Origin: Chloroflexi bacterium CSP1-4 | GTDB lineage: Bacteria > Chloroflexota > Limnocylindria > Limnocylindrales > CSP1-4 | Length of the DNA: 52,610 nucleotides | Direction: 5' to 3' | NCBI GenBank assembly: GCA_001443375.1 | Contig: LDXM01000020.1 | Span: 1 to 52,610, forward strand | In this document: piece after piece, positions 34,325-45,884 of the stretch | How positions within the stretch are numbered: the stretch's first letter is position 1 | Layout: every line of letters begins with the position of its first letter | The notes under the pieces: model-generated | What the model was told of the DNA's origin: nothing | Seen by the model: the letters and a program-made list of their open reading frames with translations, nothing else | Databases searched by the model: none | Translations under genes and position numbers: made by a program

Positions 34325-34354
34325 GACCCTCGCCGGGAGGCGAGGGTCTTTTCG
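34325..34354 (+). terminator. intrinsic terminator (attenuator) ahead of ilvB
   Basis: GACCCTCGCC-GGGA-GGCGAGGGTC is a perfect 10-bp stem with a 4-base loop (34325-34348), followed by TTTT at 34349-34352. It stands between the leader ORF and ilvB, so it must be read through for operon expression. CGAGGG at 34280-34285, inside the last leader codons, can pair with CCCTCG (34327-34332) of the stem's 5' arm, giving an alternative antiterminator. Confidence 0.8.
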
Positions 34355-34406
34355 TTGACACGAGGCGCGAAGGACGCGCAGCAAACCGGAGGCCACGAAC
34401 CGAGCG

Positions 34407-36242
34407 ATGACGATGACCAGGCGCCAGAGCGGCCGCCATGTGCCGGCCGCCGGCACGCCCGCCGCGGCCGCGGTCGAGCGTGCCCGCTCGGCGATGTTCC
34501 ACGAGGCCAAGCCGCGCGGCCGGACGCGCATCGGCGCGGACGTCGTGTGCGAGGCGCTGCTGCGGCAGGGCGCCGACGTCCTCTTCGGCTACCCGGGCGG
34601 CGTGATCCTGCCGCTCTACGACGTCTTCGGCGACTACCCCGACCTGCGCCACATCCTCGTGCGCCATGAGCAGGGCGCGGCCCACGCCGCCGACGGCTAC
34701 GCGCGCGCGACCGGGAGGGTCGGCGTCTGCATGGGCACCTCCGGCCCCGGCGCGACGAACCTCGTCACCGGCCTCGCCACCGCGCAGCTCGACTCGATCC
34801 CGGTCGTGGCCATCACTGGCAACGTGCCCGCCGCGCTCATCGGCAAGGACGCCTTCCAGGAGATCGACATCAACGGCATCACCCTGCCCATGACCAAGCA
34901 CAACTACCTCGTGCGCAACGCGGACGACCTGCCGCGCGTCCTGGCCGAGGCCTTCTACATCGCGCGCACCGGCCGCCCCGGCCCCGTCCACGTGGACATC
35001 ACGAAGGACGCGCTGCAGCAGGAGACGCTGGCGCCGCATCCCTCCGACGACGAGGTCGCCGCCGGGCTGCCCGGCTTCAAGCCCAACTTCGACGGCCACC
35101 CTCGCCAGCTGAAGGTCGCGGCCAGGGAGATCGACCATGCCCAGCGCCCGGTCATCCTGGCCGGCCACGGCATCCTCATCGCCGAGGCCTGGGACGACCT
35201 GCGGGCGTTCGCGGAGAAGGCGCAGATCCCCGTCGCTCACACGCTGCTGGGCATCGGCGCCATGGACGAGACGCACCCGTTGAGCTACGGCTACATGGGC
35301 ATGCACGGCTGGAAGCACGTCAACAAGGCCATCCAGTCGGCCGACCTGCTCATCGCGCTGGGCATGCGCTTCGACGACCGCGTCACGGGCAAGGTCAGCA
35401 CGTATGCCCCCGGCGCGCGGATCATCCACGTCGATATCGATCCCAGCGAGATCGGCAAGAACGTGGCCGTGGACGTGCCCATCGTGGGCGACGTGGGACG
35501 CGTCCTGCGCGCGCTGCTGCCGCTGGTCAAGGAGCGCCGCGCCGAAGATCGCGCCGCCTTCTTCGCCGAGCTGGCCGAGTGGCGACGCGAGTCGGAGGGG
35601 TCGAGCTGGCACGGGTCGGGCGCCTGGCGCGACGGCCTGCTCTCGGCCGACTTCGTCGTGGCCAGGATCGGCGAGCTGACCGACCACGATGCCACGCTCG
35701 TCGCCGACGTCGGCCAGAACCAGATGTGGCTGGCGCGCTACGCGGGTTTCCGCCGCCCGAACTCGCACCTCAGTTCGGCCGGCCTGGGCACGATGGGCTA
35801 CAGCATGCCGGCCGGTATGGGCGCGGCACTCGGTCGGCCCGACAAGGAGACCTGGGCCATCGCCGGCGACGGCGGCTTCCAGATGACGCTGCAGGAGCTG
35901 GCCACGCTCGTGCAGGACCGCATCCCGGTCAGGATCGCCCTGCTCGACAACAAGAAGCTGGGCATGATCCGCCAGTGGCAGGAGATCGTCTACGCCGGCA
36001 ACTACCACTCGGCGAGCCTCTTCGGGCCCGACTACCTGAAGCTCTGCGAGGCGTACGGCATCCCGGCCTGGAAGGCCTCGAAGCCGGAGGAGGTCGACGG
36101 GGCGATCCAGGCCGCGCAGGCCGTCGACGGCCCGGCCCTGGTCTGGTTCGAGATCGCCGAGGAGCAGAACGTGTTCCCCATGATGCCGGCCGGCAAGGGC
36201 CTCTCCGACCTCATCGAGAAGTGGGGCGGGGCGGACGAATGA
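34407..36242 (+). CDS. ilvB: acetolactate synthase large subunit
   Basis: 611 residues. Makes 2-acetolactate or 2-aceto-2-hydroxybutyrate from pyruvate, the first common step of branched-chain amino acid synthesis. Seen: [20 protein letters not shown], the TPP-activating Glu in [18 protein letters not shown], and the TPP/Mg motif GDGGFQ ending in DNKKLG. About 40 unconserved residues precede the core; an ATG at 34494 would trim 29 of them. GGAGG at 34388-34392 is 14 bases from the chosen ATG, somewhat far. Stop overlaps the ilvN start (ATGA). First structural gene after the attenuator. Confidence 0.95.
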   Translation: MTMTRRQSGRHVPAAGTPAAAAVERARSAMFHEAKPRGRTRIGADVVCEALLRQGADVLFGYPGGVILPLYDVFGDYPDLRHILVRHEQGAAHAADGYARATGRVGVCMGTSGPGATNLVTGLATAQLDSIPVVAITGNVPAALIGKDAFQEIDINGITLPMTKHNYLVRNADDLPRVLAEAFYIARTGRPGPVHVDITKDALQQETLAPHPSDDEVAAGLPGFKPNFDGHPRQLKVAAREIDHAQRPVILAGHGILIAEAWDDLRAFAEKAQIPVAHTLLGIGAMDETHPLSYGYMGMHGWKHVNKAIQSADLLIALGMRFDDRVTGKVSTYAPGARIIHVDIDPSEIGKNVAVDVPIVGDVGRVLRALLPLVKERRAEDRAAFFAELAEWRRESEGSSWHGSGAWRDGLLSADFVVARIGELTDHDATLVADVGQNQMWLARYAGFRRPNSHLSSAGLGTMGYSMPAGMGAALGRPDKETWAIAGDGGFQMTLQELATLVQDRIPVRIALLDNKKLGMIRQWQEIVYAGNYHSASLFGPDYLKLCEAYGIPAWKASKPEEVDGAIQAAQAVDGPALVWFEIAEEQNVFPMMPAGKGLSDLIEKWGGADE

Positions 36243-36822
36243 GCGACCACGCACCGACCGATGGCGCGGCCGCCCGCGCCGTCCCCAGCGCCCGCTACGT
36301 CCCCGGCTCGGGCGCGCCGCGACGCCACGTGCTCGTGGCCATCGTCAACAACCGGCCCGGCGTCCTGAACCGGGTGGCCAGCCTCATGCGCGCGCGCAGC
36401 TTCAACATCGAGTCGCTCGCGGTGGGGCACACGGAGAACCCCGAGATCAGCCGCATGACCATCACCCTGCGCGGCGACGACTACGGCGTGGAGCAGGTGG
36501 GCAAGCAGCTCTACCGGCTGATCGACGTGCTCAAGGTCCAGGACGTCACGTCCGAGCGACGCCTCGAGCACGAGCTGGTGCTGATCAAGCTGCGCGCCAC
36601 GAACACCAACCGGGCCGAGATCGTGAAGATCGTCGAGATGTACAAGGGGCGCGTCGTGGACCTCGCCGCGGATTCGATCATCGTGGAGGCCACGGGCACC
36701 GAGGAGGAGATCGACGCCCTCGTGGAGTTCGTCACCCCCTTCGGCATCAAGGAGCTGGTCCGCACCGGCAGCATCGTCATGCTGCGCGGTTCCCAGACCG
36801 TCGAATTCGAGGAGAAGGCCTG

Positions 36823-36823
<1 letters not shown>
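36239..36823 (+). CDS. ilvN: acetolactate synthase regulatory small subunit
   Basis: 194 residues. Binds the catalytic subunit and confers valine feedback inhibition. Seen: an ACT domain at about 28-100 with [19 protein letters not shown] and the FNIESLAVG strand, then the C-terminal domain with [17 protein letters not shown] and [12 protein letters not shown]. The N-terminal 27 residues (Ala/Pro-rich) are extra relative to many IlvN/H proteins. It starts in the ATGA overlap with ilvB and its TGA overlaps the ilvC ATG by one base (TGATG). Length matches the 160-195 range. Confidence 0.95.
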
Positions 36824-37871
<1,048 letters not shown>

Positions 37872-37875
<4 letters not shown>

Positions 37876-39470
37876 GCAACGTCGGGGCCGCGGGCTGGGA
37901 CCCGCGGCGCATCCGCGTCTTCGACACCACGCTGCGCGACGGCGAGCAGGCGCCCGGTGCCGGGCTCACCGCCGAGGAGAAGCTCGAGGTCGCGCGCCAG
38001 CTCGTCCGGCTGAACGTGGACGTCATCGAGGCCGGCTTCCCGGCCGCCTCGCCGGGCGACTGGGACGCGGTGCACCGCATCGCGATGGAGACGCGGGGCG
38101 TGGCCGTGGCTGCGCTCGCCCGCTGCCGCGACGGCGATCCGCAGCGCGCGGTGGAGGCCATCCGGGTCGCCGAGCGGCCGCACCTGCATGTCTTCATCGC
38201 CACCAGCGACATCCACCTCAAGCACAAGCTGCGCGCCACGCGCGAGGAGGCGCTGGCGGCGGCCGTGCAGTGGGTCCGCTACGGGCGCAAGGCCCTGGGC
38301 CCGGACGCGGAGATCGAGTTCAGCGCCGAGGACGCCAGCCGCACCGACCCGGAGTACCTGCTGCGCGTCTACGAGGCGGTCGTGGATGCGGGTGCGAGCA
38401 CGGTGAACATCCCCGACACCGTCGGCTACGCCATCCCGTCCGAGTTCGGGCGGCTGGTGGGCGCCGTGGTGGAGCGCGTGGGCAGCGAGGCCGTGGTCAG
38501 CGTGCACTGCCACAACGACCTGGGCCTGGCCACGGCCAACACGCTGGCCGCGGTGCAGGCCGGCGCGCGCCAGGTGGAGGTGACCATCAACGGCCTCGGC
38601 GAGCGCGCCGGCAACGCCTCTCTCGAGGAGGTCGTCATGTCGCTGCGTACTCGGCCGACCCAGTTCCCCGACCTCGCCAGCCGCGTCTCCACGGAGCAGA
38701 TCACCGCCGCCAGCCGGCTCGTGAGCTACCTGACCGGCTTCGTGGTCCAGCCCAACAAGGCCGTCGTCGGCGGCAACGCCTTCGCCCACGAATCGGGCAT
38801 CCACCAGGACGGCGTGATCAAGAACCCGCTGACCTACGAGATCATGACCCCGCAGTCGGTCGGGCTGTCCGGCTCGACGCTCTCGATCGGCAAGCTCTCC
38901 GGCCGGCGCGGCCTGCAGGGCAAGCTGCGCCAGCTCGGCCACGAGCTCGAGGGCGAGGCGCTCGATACGGCCTACCGCGAGGTCATCGCCCTGGCCGACG
39001 CCAAGAAGGAGGTCACCGACGCGGACCTCCTGGCGATCGTGGAACAGCTCGCCTCGGAGGCGGCGCCGGTCACGAGCGACACGGTCGTCCTGCAGGGCTG
39101 GAGCGTGACCTCGAGCCACGGCGGCCGCTCGCAGGGCAGCGTCTCGCTGACCGTGGCCGGAGAGAGTGTCTCGGCGGAGGGCGCCGGCAATGGGCCGGTG
39201 GACGCCCTCTTCGGCGCCGTGGATGCGGCAGTCGGGCCCGTGCTCGGCTGGCACCCGGTCCTGGCCGAGTACGAGATCCGCGCGGTCACGGCCGGCGAGG
39301 ACGCGCAGGGCCAGGTCATCGTGCGCTGCCGTCGCTCCAGCGAGGGCCCGGACGGTCCGGTCCAGACCGGCCACGGCCTCTCCACGAACATCATCGAGGC
39401 TTCGCTGGAGGGGTATCTCTCCGCGCTGAACAAGCTGCGCGACGCCGTCGTGCGCGAGGTGCGCGCGTGA
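37872..39470 (+). CDS. leuA: 2-isopropylmalate synthase
   Basis: 532 residues. Condenses 2-oxoisovalerate with acetyl-CoA, the first leucine-specific step. Seen: catalytic [12 protein letters not shown], metal His pair in HCHNDLG, GERAGN, and a C-terminal allosteric domain (about 400-530) with [20 protein letters not shown] and a [16 protein letters not shown] segment. Full length LeuA with the leucine-binding domain, so leucine feedback is expected. Starts in ATGA overlap with ilvC and ends in GTGA overlap with leuB. A related regulatory domain is encoded separately at 42237-42809. Confidence 0.94.
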
Positions 39471-40611
39471 CCTCGCCCGCCGCGACGACCTACCGCATCG
39501 CGGTCATCCCCGGCGATGGCATCGGGCCGGAGGTCATCGCCGCCGGCCGGCGCGTCCTCGACGCCGTCGGCGAGCGCTTCGGGTTCGCCGTGGAGTGGCG
39601 CGAGATCGTGGTTGGCGGTCGGGCCATCGATACCTACGGGGTGCCCATCCGCGACGAAGACCTGGCCATCTGTGCGGGCTCCGACGCGGTCTACCTGGGT
39701 GCCATCGGCGGGCCGAAATGGGACGACCCGAATGCCGCCGTCCGTCCCGAGCAGGCGCTCTTCGCCCTGCGCGGCGGGCTGGAGCTGTTCGCCAATCTCC
39801 GCCCGGTGACCGTCGAGCCGGCGCTGGCGCCAAGCTCGCCCCTGCGCCCGGCGCTCCTGCGCGGCGTGGACATGCTGATCGTGCGCGAGCTGACCAGCGG
39901 CCTCTATTTCGGGCGGCCGTCGGAGGAACGACGCACCCCCGAGGGGCGTGTCGGCGTGGACACGCTGTGGTACACCGAGGCGGAGATCCGCCGCGTCGTG
40001 CGGGTCGCCTTCGAGCTGGCCCGCGGGCGCCGGGGTCGCCTGACGAGCGTGGACAAGGCCAACGTGCTGGCCACCTCGCGGCTCTGGCGCAAGGTCGTGG
40101 AGGAGATGCGGCCGGACTTCCCCACCGTGATCGTCGAGCACCGCCTCGTCGATGCGGCGGCGATGCTGCTCATCCAGCATCCCGCCGCGTTCGACGTCAT
40201 CGTCACGGAGAACCTCTTCGGTGACATCCTCAGCGACGAGGCCTCGGTCCTGGCGGGATCCTTGGGCATGCTGCCTTCCGCGTCCATCGGCGAGCGCCGC
40301 ACGGCCCATGGGATCTTCGGCCTGTACGAGCCGATCCACGGCTCGGCGCCGGACATCGCCGGTCAGGACCGCGCCAATCCCATCGGCACGATCCTCTCCG
40401 GGGCCATGCTGCTGCGCTGGTCGCTGGGCCGTCCGGAGGCGGCGGCTGCCGTCGAAGCGGCGGTCCGTGCCGCGCTGCGGGCGGGCTGGCGCACGCTCGA
40501 CCTCGTGCCTTCCGACGGCGGCGCCGAGGGCGTCTCGGTCGTCGGTACCGAAGCCTTCACCGGGGCCGTCATCGAGCGCCTGCCGGATCCCGTTCCCGCG
40601 GGAGCGGCCAG

Positions 40612-40615
<4 letters not shown>
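39467..40615 (+). CDS. leuB: 3-isopropylmalate dehydrogenase
   Basis: 382 residues. Oxidises and decarboxylates 3-isopropylmalate; the NAD-dependent step in leucine synthesis and, for the citramalate route, also 3-methylmalate. Seen: AVIPGDGIGPEVIAAG, the substrate-binding stretch IVRELTSGLYFG, the Lys in VDKANVL, the metal aspartates in ENLFGDILSDEAS, and GLYEPIHGSAPDIAGQ. The start is GTG overlapping the leuA TGA; frames reading further upstream to 37628 are shadows of leuA. Its stop overlaps the cimA ATG (ATGA). Confidence 0.95.
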
Positions 40616-42236
<1,621 letters not shown>

Positions 42237-42240
<4 letters not shown>

Positions 42241-42809
42241 GCCCGCGCAGTCCAGCCAGGCAGAGCACCGCCGCGAAGGCTTCTGGCACGCAGCCCGACC
42301 AGCGCATCCATCTGGCCCGCTGGAGCTGCGCCACCGGGTCCAACGTGCAGAGCCGGGGCGTGGTCGTGGTCGAGAGCGGCGACCATCGCTGGGAGGCGAG
42401 CGCCGAGGGCAACGGCGCCGTGGACGCGCTCTTCGGTGCCGTGGACCGGGCCCTGGCCGGCGTCCTCAGCGGGCACCCGCGGCTGCTCACCTACGACGTC
42501 CACGCCGTGGCCGAGGGACCCGATGCGGAGGGTCGCGTCACGGTCCGCATCGCCCCGCCGGCGGGCGGGACCGGGGCTCGGGCGGAGGGCACGTACGAGG
42601 GGACCTCGCAGTCCGCGAACATCATCGCCGCGTCCGTGGAGGCCTACATCGAGGCCATCAACGAGCTCCTGGCCGAGGCGCACTGGGCCGGTGCCACCGA
42701 CGCCGCCGGCAACCGGCGGCGGACGCGCGGCGAGAAGCACGCCCAACCCAAGGCCGAGTTCGACGAGGATGCCGCCCGGCACGACACGAGCGCCTGGTTC
42801 GAGCGGTAG
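42237..42809 (+). CDS. stand-alone LeuA/CimA-type allosteric regulatory domain
   Basis: 190 residues with no catalytic TIM barrel. Residues about 27-145 match the LeuA dimer/allosteric domain: [20 protein letters not shown] parallels the C-terminal part of LeuA here ([16 protein letters not shown]), then LLTYDVHAVAEG and a SANIIAASVEAYIEAINEL helix. A charged tail of about 40 residues (RRRTRGEKHAQPK...) follows. ATG overlaps the cimA stop. It could dimerise with LeuA or CimA to change their feedback control, or bind leucine on its own. Whether such orphan domains have been studied I cannot say. The seven structural genes form one coupled unit, so it belongs to the pathway. Confidence 0.85.
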
Positions 42810-42879
42810 GGGCCGCGGGCCGGGCACTCGGGGGAGGGGCTGGGCACCGCCCGGGCGCGGCGCGGCTCTGGGGCCGCCC

Positions 42880-43115
42880 GGCGCGGGAGCCATGGGGCCG
42901 GATCCATCTCCCCGAGGCATGGTTCCGCGCCCAGCCGGGCGCCGGCGCCGGCTGCGCATCGCCTTGGCGCGGCTCTGGGGCCGGATCCATCTCCCAGGGA
43001 CATGGACGCGCGCCCAACCGGGGGCCGGCCTCGCCCGCTGCGTCGGCCGGGCGTCCGGTCGGCGCCGCTAGCGCGTGAGCTATGCCCCACAGCAATGGCC
43101 GCCCGCCCAACCGGG
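42880..43115. repeat. palindrome-core intergenic repeat array, locus 3 (inverted)
   Basis: In the 355-base gap 42810-43164 between two convergent genes. Read on the minus strand, three units carry cores at 42922-42904, 43005-42987 and 43098-43080 (19 bp each; the last is CCATTGCTGTGGGGCATAG, the most diverged). They share the flanking GGGCGCG on one side and GGATCCGGCCCC on the other. Spacing is 83 and 93 bp. The rest of the gap (42810-42880 and 43116-43164) holds no gene. Confidence 0.72.
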
Positions 43116-43164
43116 CGCTGGCCAGGCTGGCGTTTCGCGGCTACGGCTTGATGACGCTCCCGGG

Positions 43165-43572
43165 CTAGATGACGCTCCCGCAGTAGCGGCACTTCGAGGC
43201 GTCGGCCAGGACGGTTTCCTTGCAGTAGGGGCACGTCTTGGTCGTCGGCGCGGGCGCCTCGGGAGCCGACTTGATGAACGTGCGGCTGATCTGCCACACG
43301 ACGAAGGCGATCACGACGAAGGCGATGATCGTGTTGATGAAGGCGCCCCAGCGGATGGCCACCTCGGGCGCGTCGCCGGCCGCCGCCTGCAGGACGATCC
43401 TGAGGTCGGAGAAGTCCACGCCGCCGAGCGCCTGCCCGACGGGCGGCATGATGATGTCGTTCACCAGCGAGTTGACGACGCCGCCCAGTGCGGTGCCGAT
43501 GATGACGCCGACGGCAAGAGCGAGGGCGTTGGTCTTGAGGAGGAACGCCTTGAACTCGGACAGCACGGTCAC
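43165..43572 (-). CDS. mscL: large-conductance mechanosensitive channel with C-terminal zinc ribbon
   Basis: 135 residues. Seen: the MscL N-terminal helix MTVLSEFKAFLLKTNALALAVGVIIGTALGG in split form, first membrane helix at about 18-40 with the constriction region, second at about 74-95 (FINTIIAFVVIAFVVW). After a short Pro/Ala linker come four cysteines, C114-x2-C117 and C128-x2-C131, in CPYCKE and CRYCG: a rubredoxin-type zinc ribbon. Ordinary MscL ends in a charged cytoplasmic helix bundle rather than a zinc ribbon, so this tail replaces or caps it. The protein opens in response to membrane tension and releases solutes. It is divergent from pheA with a 71-base gap. Confidence 0.9.
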   Translation of the reverse strand: MTVLSEFKAFLLKTNALALAVGVIIGTALGGVVNSLVNDIIMPPVGQALGGVDFSDLRIVLQAAAGDAPEVAIRWGAFINTIIAFVVIAFVVWQISRTFIKSAPEAPAPTTKTCPYCKETVLADASKCRYCGSVI

Positions 43573-43630
43573 CTCCAGATCGGCGGGTGGCGAAACCGCC
43601 CGAGGATAACGCCGACGCGCGCCCCGAAGG

Positions 43631-43636
43631 TAGACT
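43631..43636 (+). promoter_or_regulatory. putative -10 element of pheA
   Basis: TAGACT ends 7 bases before the GTG at 43644, matching the leaderless pattern elsewhere; the same hexamer forms the -10 of the ilv operon. Confidence 0.4.
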
Positions 43637-43643
43637 CCGCGCT

Positions 43644-44540
43644 GTGACCCGCATCGCCTTCGCCGGGGAGCACGGCGCCTTCGCCGAGGATGCCGTGCTG
43701 GCCTGGCGCCCAGACGCCGACCCCATCCCCGTGCCCGGCTTCCGCGAGGTCTTCCAGGCGGTCGCCGCGGGCCGCGCGCCGGACGACCCTCCGGGCGTGC
43801 TGCCCATCGCCCTGGGCGCGCTGCCCATCGAGAACCTCGTCAACGGCACCATCCGCGAAACCTACGACCTGCTGCTCGAGCACGACCTCGTCATCGTGGG
43901 CGAGGTGATCGTGCCGGTCCAACTCTGCCTCGCCGCCCTCCCCGGCGAGCGGCTCGAGACGATCGAGCGGGTCTACTCGCACATCCAGGCGCTGGGACAG
44001 GCGGAGGCGTTCCTGCGCACCCGGCCGTGGAGCCTGCTGACGACGTACAACACCGCGGGCTCGGGCAAGCTCATCGCCGAGGGGCGGGAGCGGGGCGCGG
44101 CGGCCGTCCTCTCGCCCCGGGCCGCGGCCGCGTACGGCCTCCAGGTCCTTGCCCACGGCATCCAGAGCGTGCCCGACAACCGCACCCGCTTCCTCATCGT
44201 GGCCCGGCCCGATGAAGCCGCGGCCCGGAAAGGCGAAGCCACGGCCCGGCCCGGCGCCGTCGTGGCCGGCTACCGGACGACCCTCGCGCTGGCCGTGCGC
44301 AACGAACCGGGCTCGCTCCACCGTTGCCTCGGCGTGCTCGCCGCCGCAGGGCTGAACATGAGCAAGCTCGAATCGCGTCCCGACCGACGCCACCCCTGGG
44401 AGTACGTCTTCTGGGTCGACCTCGATGGCTCCTCGGCCGATCCCGCCACCGCCGCCGCGCTCGACGAGTTGCGCGGGGTGGCCGTGATGGTCCGCCTGCT
44501 GGGCAGCTACGCGCGGGCCATGGATCGGTGGGAGGGCTGA
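43644..44540 (+). CDS. pheA: prephenate dehydratase
   Basis: 298 residues. Converts prephenate to phenylpyruvate in phenylalanine synthesis. Seen: FAGEHGAFAEDAVL, PIENLVNGTIRETYDLLLEH, the active-site DNRTRFLIV, and a C-terminal ACT domain with NEPGSLHRCLGVLAAAGLNMSKLESRP (in two parts), which binds phenylalanine for feedback. The usual S/T-T-A motif in the middle reads YNTAGSGKL. The GTG at 43644 is preferred to the ATG at 43587, since the latter runs into the mscL promoter side. It stands alone, with no aro genes nearby. Confidence 0.92.
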   Translation: MTRIAFAGEHGAFAEDAVLAWRPDADPIPVPGFREVFQAVAAGRAPDDPPGVLPIALGALPIENLVNGTIRETYDLLLEHDLVIVGEVIVPVQLCLAALPGERLETIERVYSHIQALGQAEAFLRTRPWSLLTTYNTAGSGKLIAEGRERGAAAVLSPRAAAAYGLQVLAHGIQSVPDNRTRFLIVARPDEAAARKGEATARPGAVVAGYRTTLALAVRNEPGSLHRCLGVLAAAGLNMSKLESRPDRRHPWEYVFWVDLDGSSADPATAAALDELRGVAVMVRLLGSYARAMDRWEG

Positions 44541-44559
44541 GGAAAGGAGCCGCCGGGTC

Positions 44560-45693
44560 CTATTCCTCGCCTGGCTCATCCGTCGCGGTCGGCGCGTCGG
44601 CGTCGGGGTCGCTTCCGTTGCGCTCCACGGTGGTGCGGTGGATCCAGCCCATCGCGCCGCCCGGCGTGCACACGAAGAGGTACCCGGCCTCTTCCCTCAT
44701 GACCTCGACCTCGTCACCGCGGTCGACGCGCGCGATCTCCTCTCCCCGTAGCTCATCGGGTTCGGACGAGACGCGCACCATCCGGTAGCCGATCCGCGCC
44801 CGACCGATGTGTGGCTTGGGCGGGGTCGGGAAGGCCAGAGGATGTTGGACGGGCGAGACGTCGATCGACGAAGCCTTTCGGGCGGCCTGGACGGACGGAC
44901 GCCGCCAGCGCGGGATGTGCGCCTCGTCGAGCGGTGTGTCCGGCGGCGGTTGGGCAGTGATGGCGTCGTTCGGTTGGGGCGATCCCACTGCCGTGGCCAG
45001 CAACCCGGTGTCCTCGTGACCGGAGGGTTCGCGGCGCCGCCAGGGTCCGAGGACTAGGAACAGGAACAATCCCAGTCCCATCGCGGTCGACACGGAGGTG
45101 AGCGCGAGCGATGGGAACCACTCAGGTAGCGCCCCGCCGAGGTCGGCACGGGTCGCGGAGTCGGCGGCATCGGAGCCCGGTCCCGGGCCCGGTGCGGTGT
45201 CGATCGTCCCGCTTCCGCTCCCGGTCGCGGGGTGGTCGCCGCGCGAAACGGGCGATGGAGTCGTGGCCTGGCCGCCGCTGGCCAGGATCGGGCTGGCCGA
45301 GGGTGTCGCGGCGGGTCCATCGGTGGGCGGCGGTCCGGTCGACTGCGCCGAGGATGGGCGGGGGGTCACGGTCCGCGTCGGGGTCGGCACCGGCGTGGGC
45401 GTAGGGGTCGGCGCCGGGGTCGGCACCGGCGTGGGCGCCGGTGTGGGGACGGGTGTCGGTGTCGGTGCCTGCGTGGGGGCGGGTGTCGGTGTCGGTGCCT
45501 GCGTGGGGGCGGGTGGCGGCCACGAGGTGGGCACCGGCGTGGGGCTGCTCAGGCCCGGCGGCGTCCTGTCCGGTTTCGCGGCCACGACGGCATCGGGGCC
45601 CGTCGGAAGCGTGCTGGGAAGAAGCGACAGGGCCAGCACGAGGACGGCCAGGAAGGCCAGCAGGGGGGCGAACGCGATCGTCGGACGGTACAT
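44560..45693 (-). CDS. membrane protein with Pro/Thr repeat stalk and SH3-like domain
   Basis: 377 residues. An N-terminal hydrophobic segment (about 5-28) could be signal or anchor. Residues about 45-115 are a Pro/Thr/Ala repeat (PTPTPAPTQAP and similar), a likely extended stalk. A second helix lies near 190-215. C-terminal residues about 295-365 contain RIGYRMVRVSS, a strand pattern and GAMGWIHRTTVE, resembling a bacterial SH3-like domain. Function unknown; perhaps links the cell surface to the membrane. A 30-bp exact duplication lies in the stalk. It is convergent with pheA (gap 19 bases) and divergent from the GGDEF-EAL gene. Confidence 0.75.
   Translation of the reverse strand: MYRPTIAFAPLLAFLAVLVLALSLLPSTLPTGPDAVVAAKPDRTPPGLSSPTPVPTSWPPPAPTQAPTPTPAPTQAPTPTPVPTPAPTPVPTPAPTPTPTPVPTPTRTVTPRPSSAQSTGPPPTDGPAATPSASPILASGGQATTPSPVSRGDHPATGSGSGTIDTAPGPGPGSDAADSATRADLGGALPEWFPSLALTSVSTAMGLGLFLFLVLGPWRRREPSGHEDTGLLATAVGSPQPNDAITAQPPPDTPLDEAHIPRWRRPSVQAARKASSIDVSPVQHPLAFPTPPKPHIGRARIGYRMVRVSSEPDELRGEEIARVDRGDEVEVMREEAGYLFVCTPGGAMGWIHRTTVERNGSDPDADAPTATDEPGEE
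45451..45510. repeat. exact 30-bp tandem duplication in the Pro/Thr stalk
   Basis: Positions 45451-45480 and 45481-45510 are identical. Each unit encodes ten residues of the Pro/Thr/Ala stalk, so copy-number change keeps the reading frame. Nearby shorter GTCGGTGTCGGTGCC-like units extend the low-complexity stretch. Confidence 0.85.
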
Positions 45694-45884
45694 CTTCGGT
45701 TCTTCCTGTTCCCCCGGGTGCGTTGCCCGAAGCTAGCAGCCCGGTTCGGCGAGCCGAATGACCCCAAGGTCATGGCGGGGCATGGGCCCATCGGCGCTGG
45801 AGGGTGGTACTTCCCGGGACTGTCCGCGACCGATCGCCACCGGTAGAAGAGTTCCGTGTCTCTGCACGCACCGGTGTCCTGCCC

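Noticed and set aside
34060-34350. T-box riboswitch ahead of ilvB
   Set aside because: No GGGTGG-type antiterminator bulge sequence or stem I motifs were found; the leucine-rich ORF explains the arrangement better.
45765-45800. Fourth copy of the palindrome-core repeat
   Set aside because: CATGGCGGGGCATGG lacks the 19-bp length and flanking sequences of the family.
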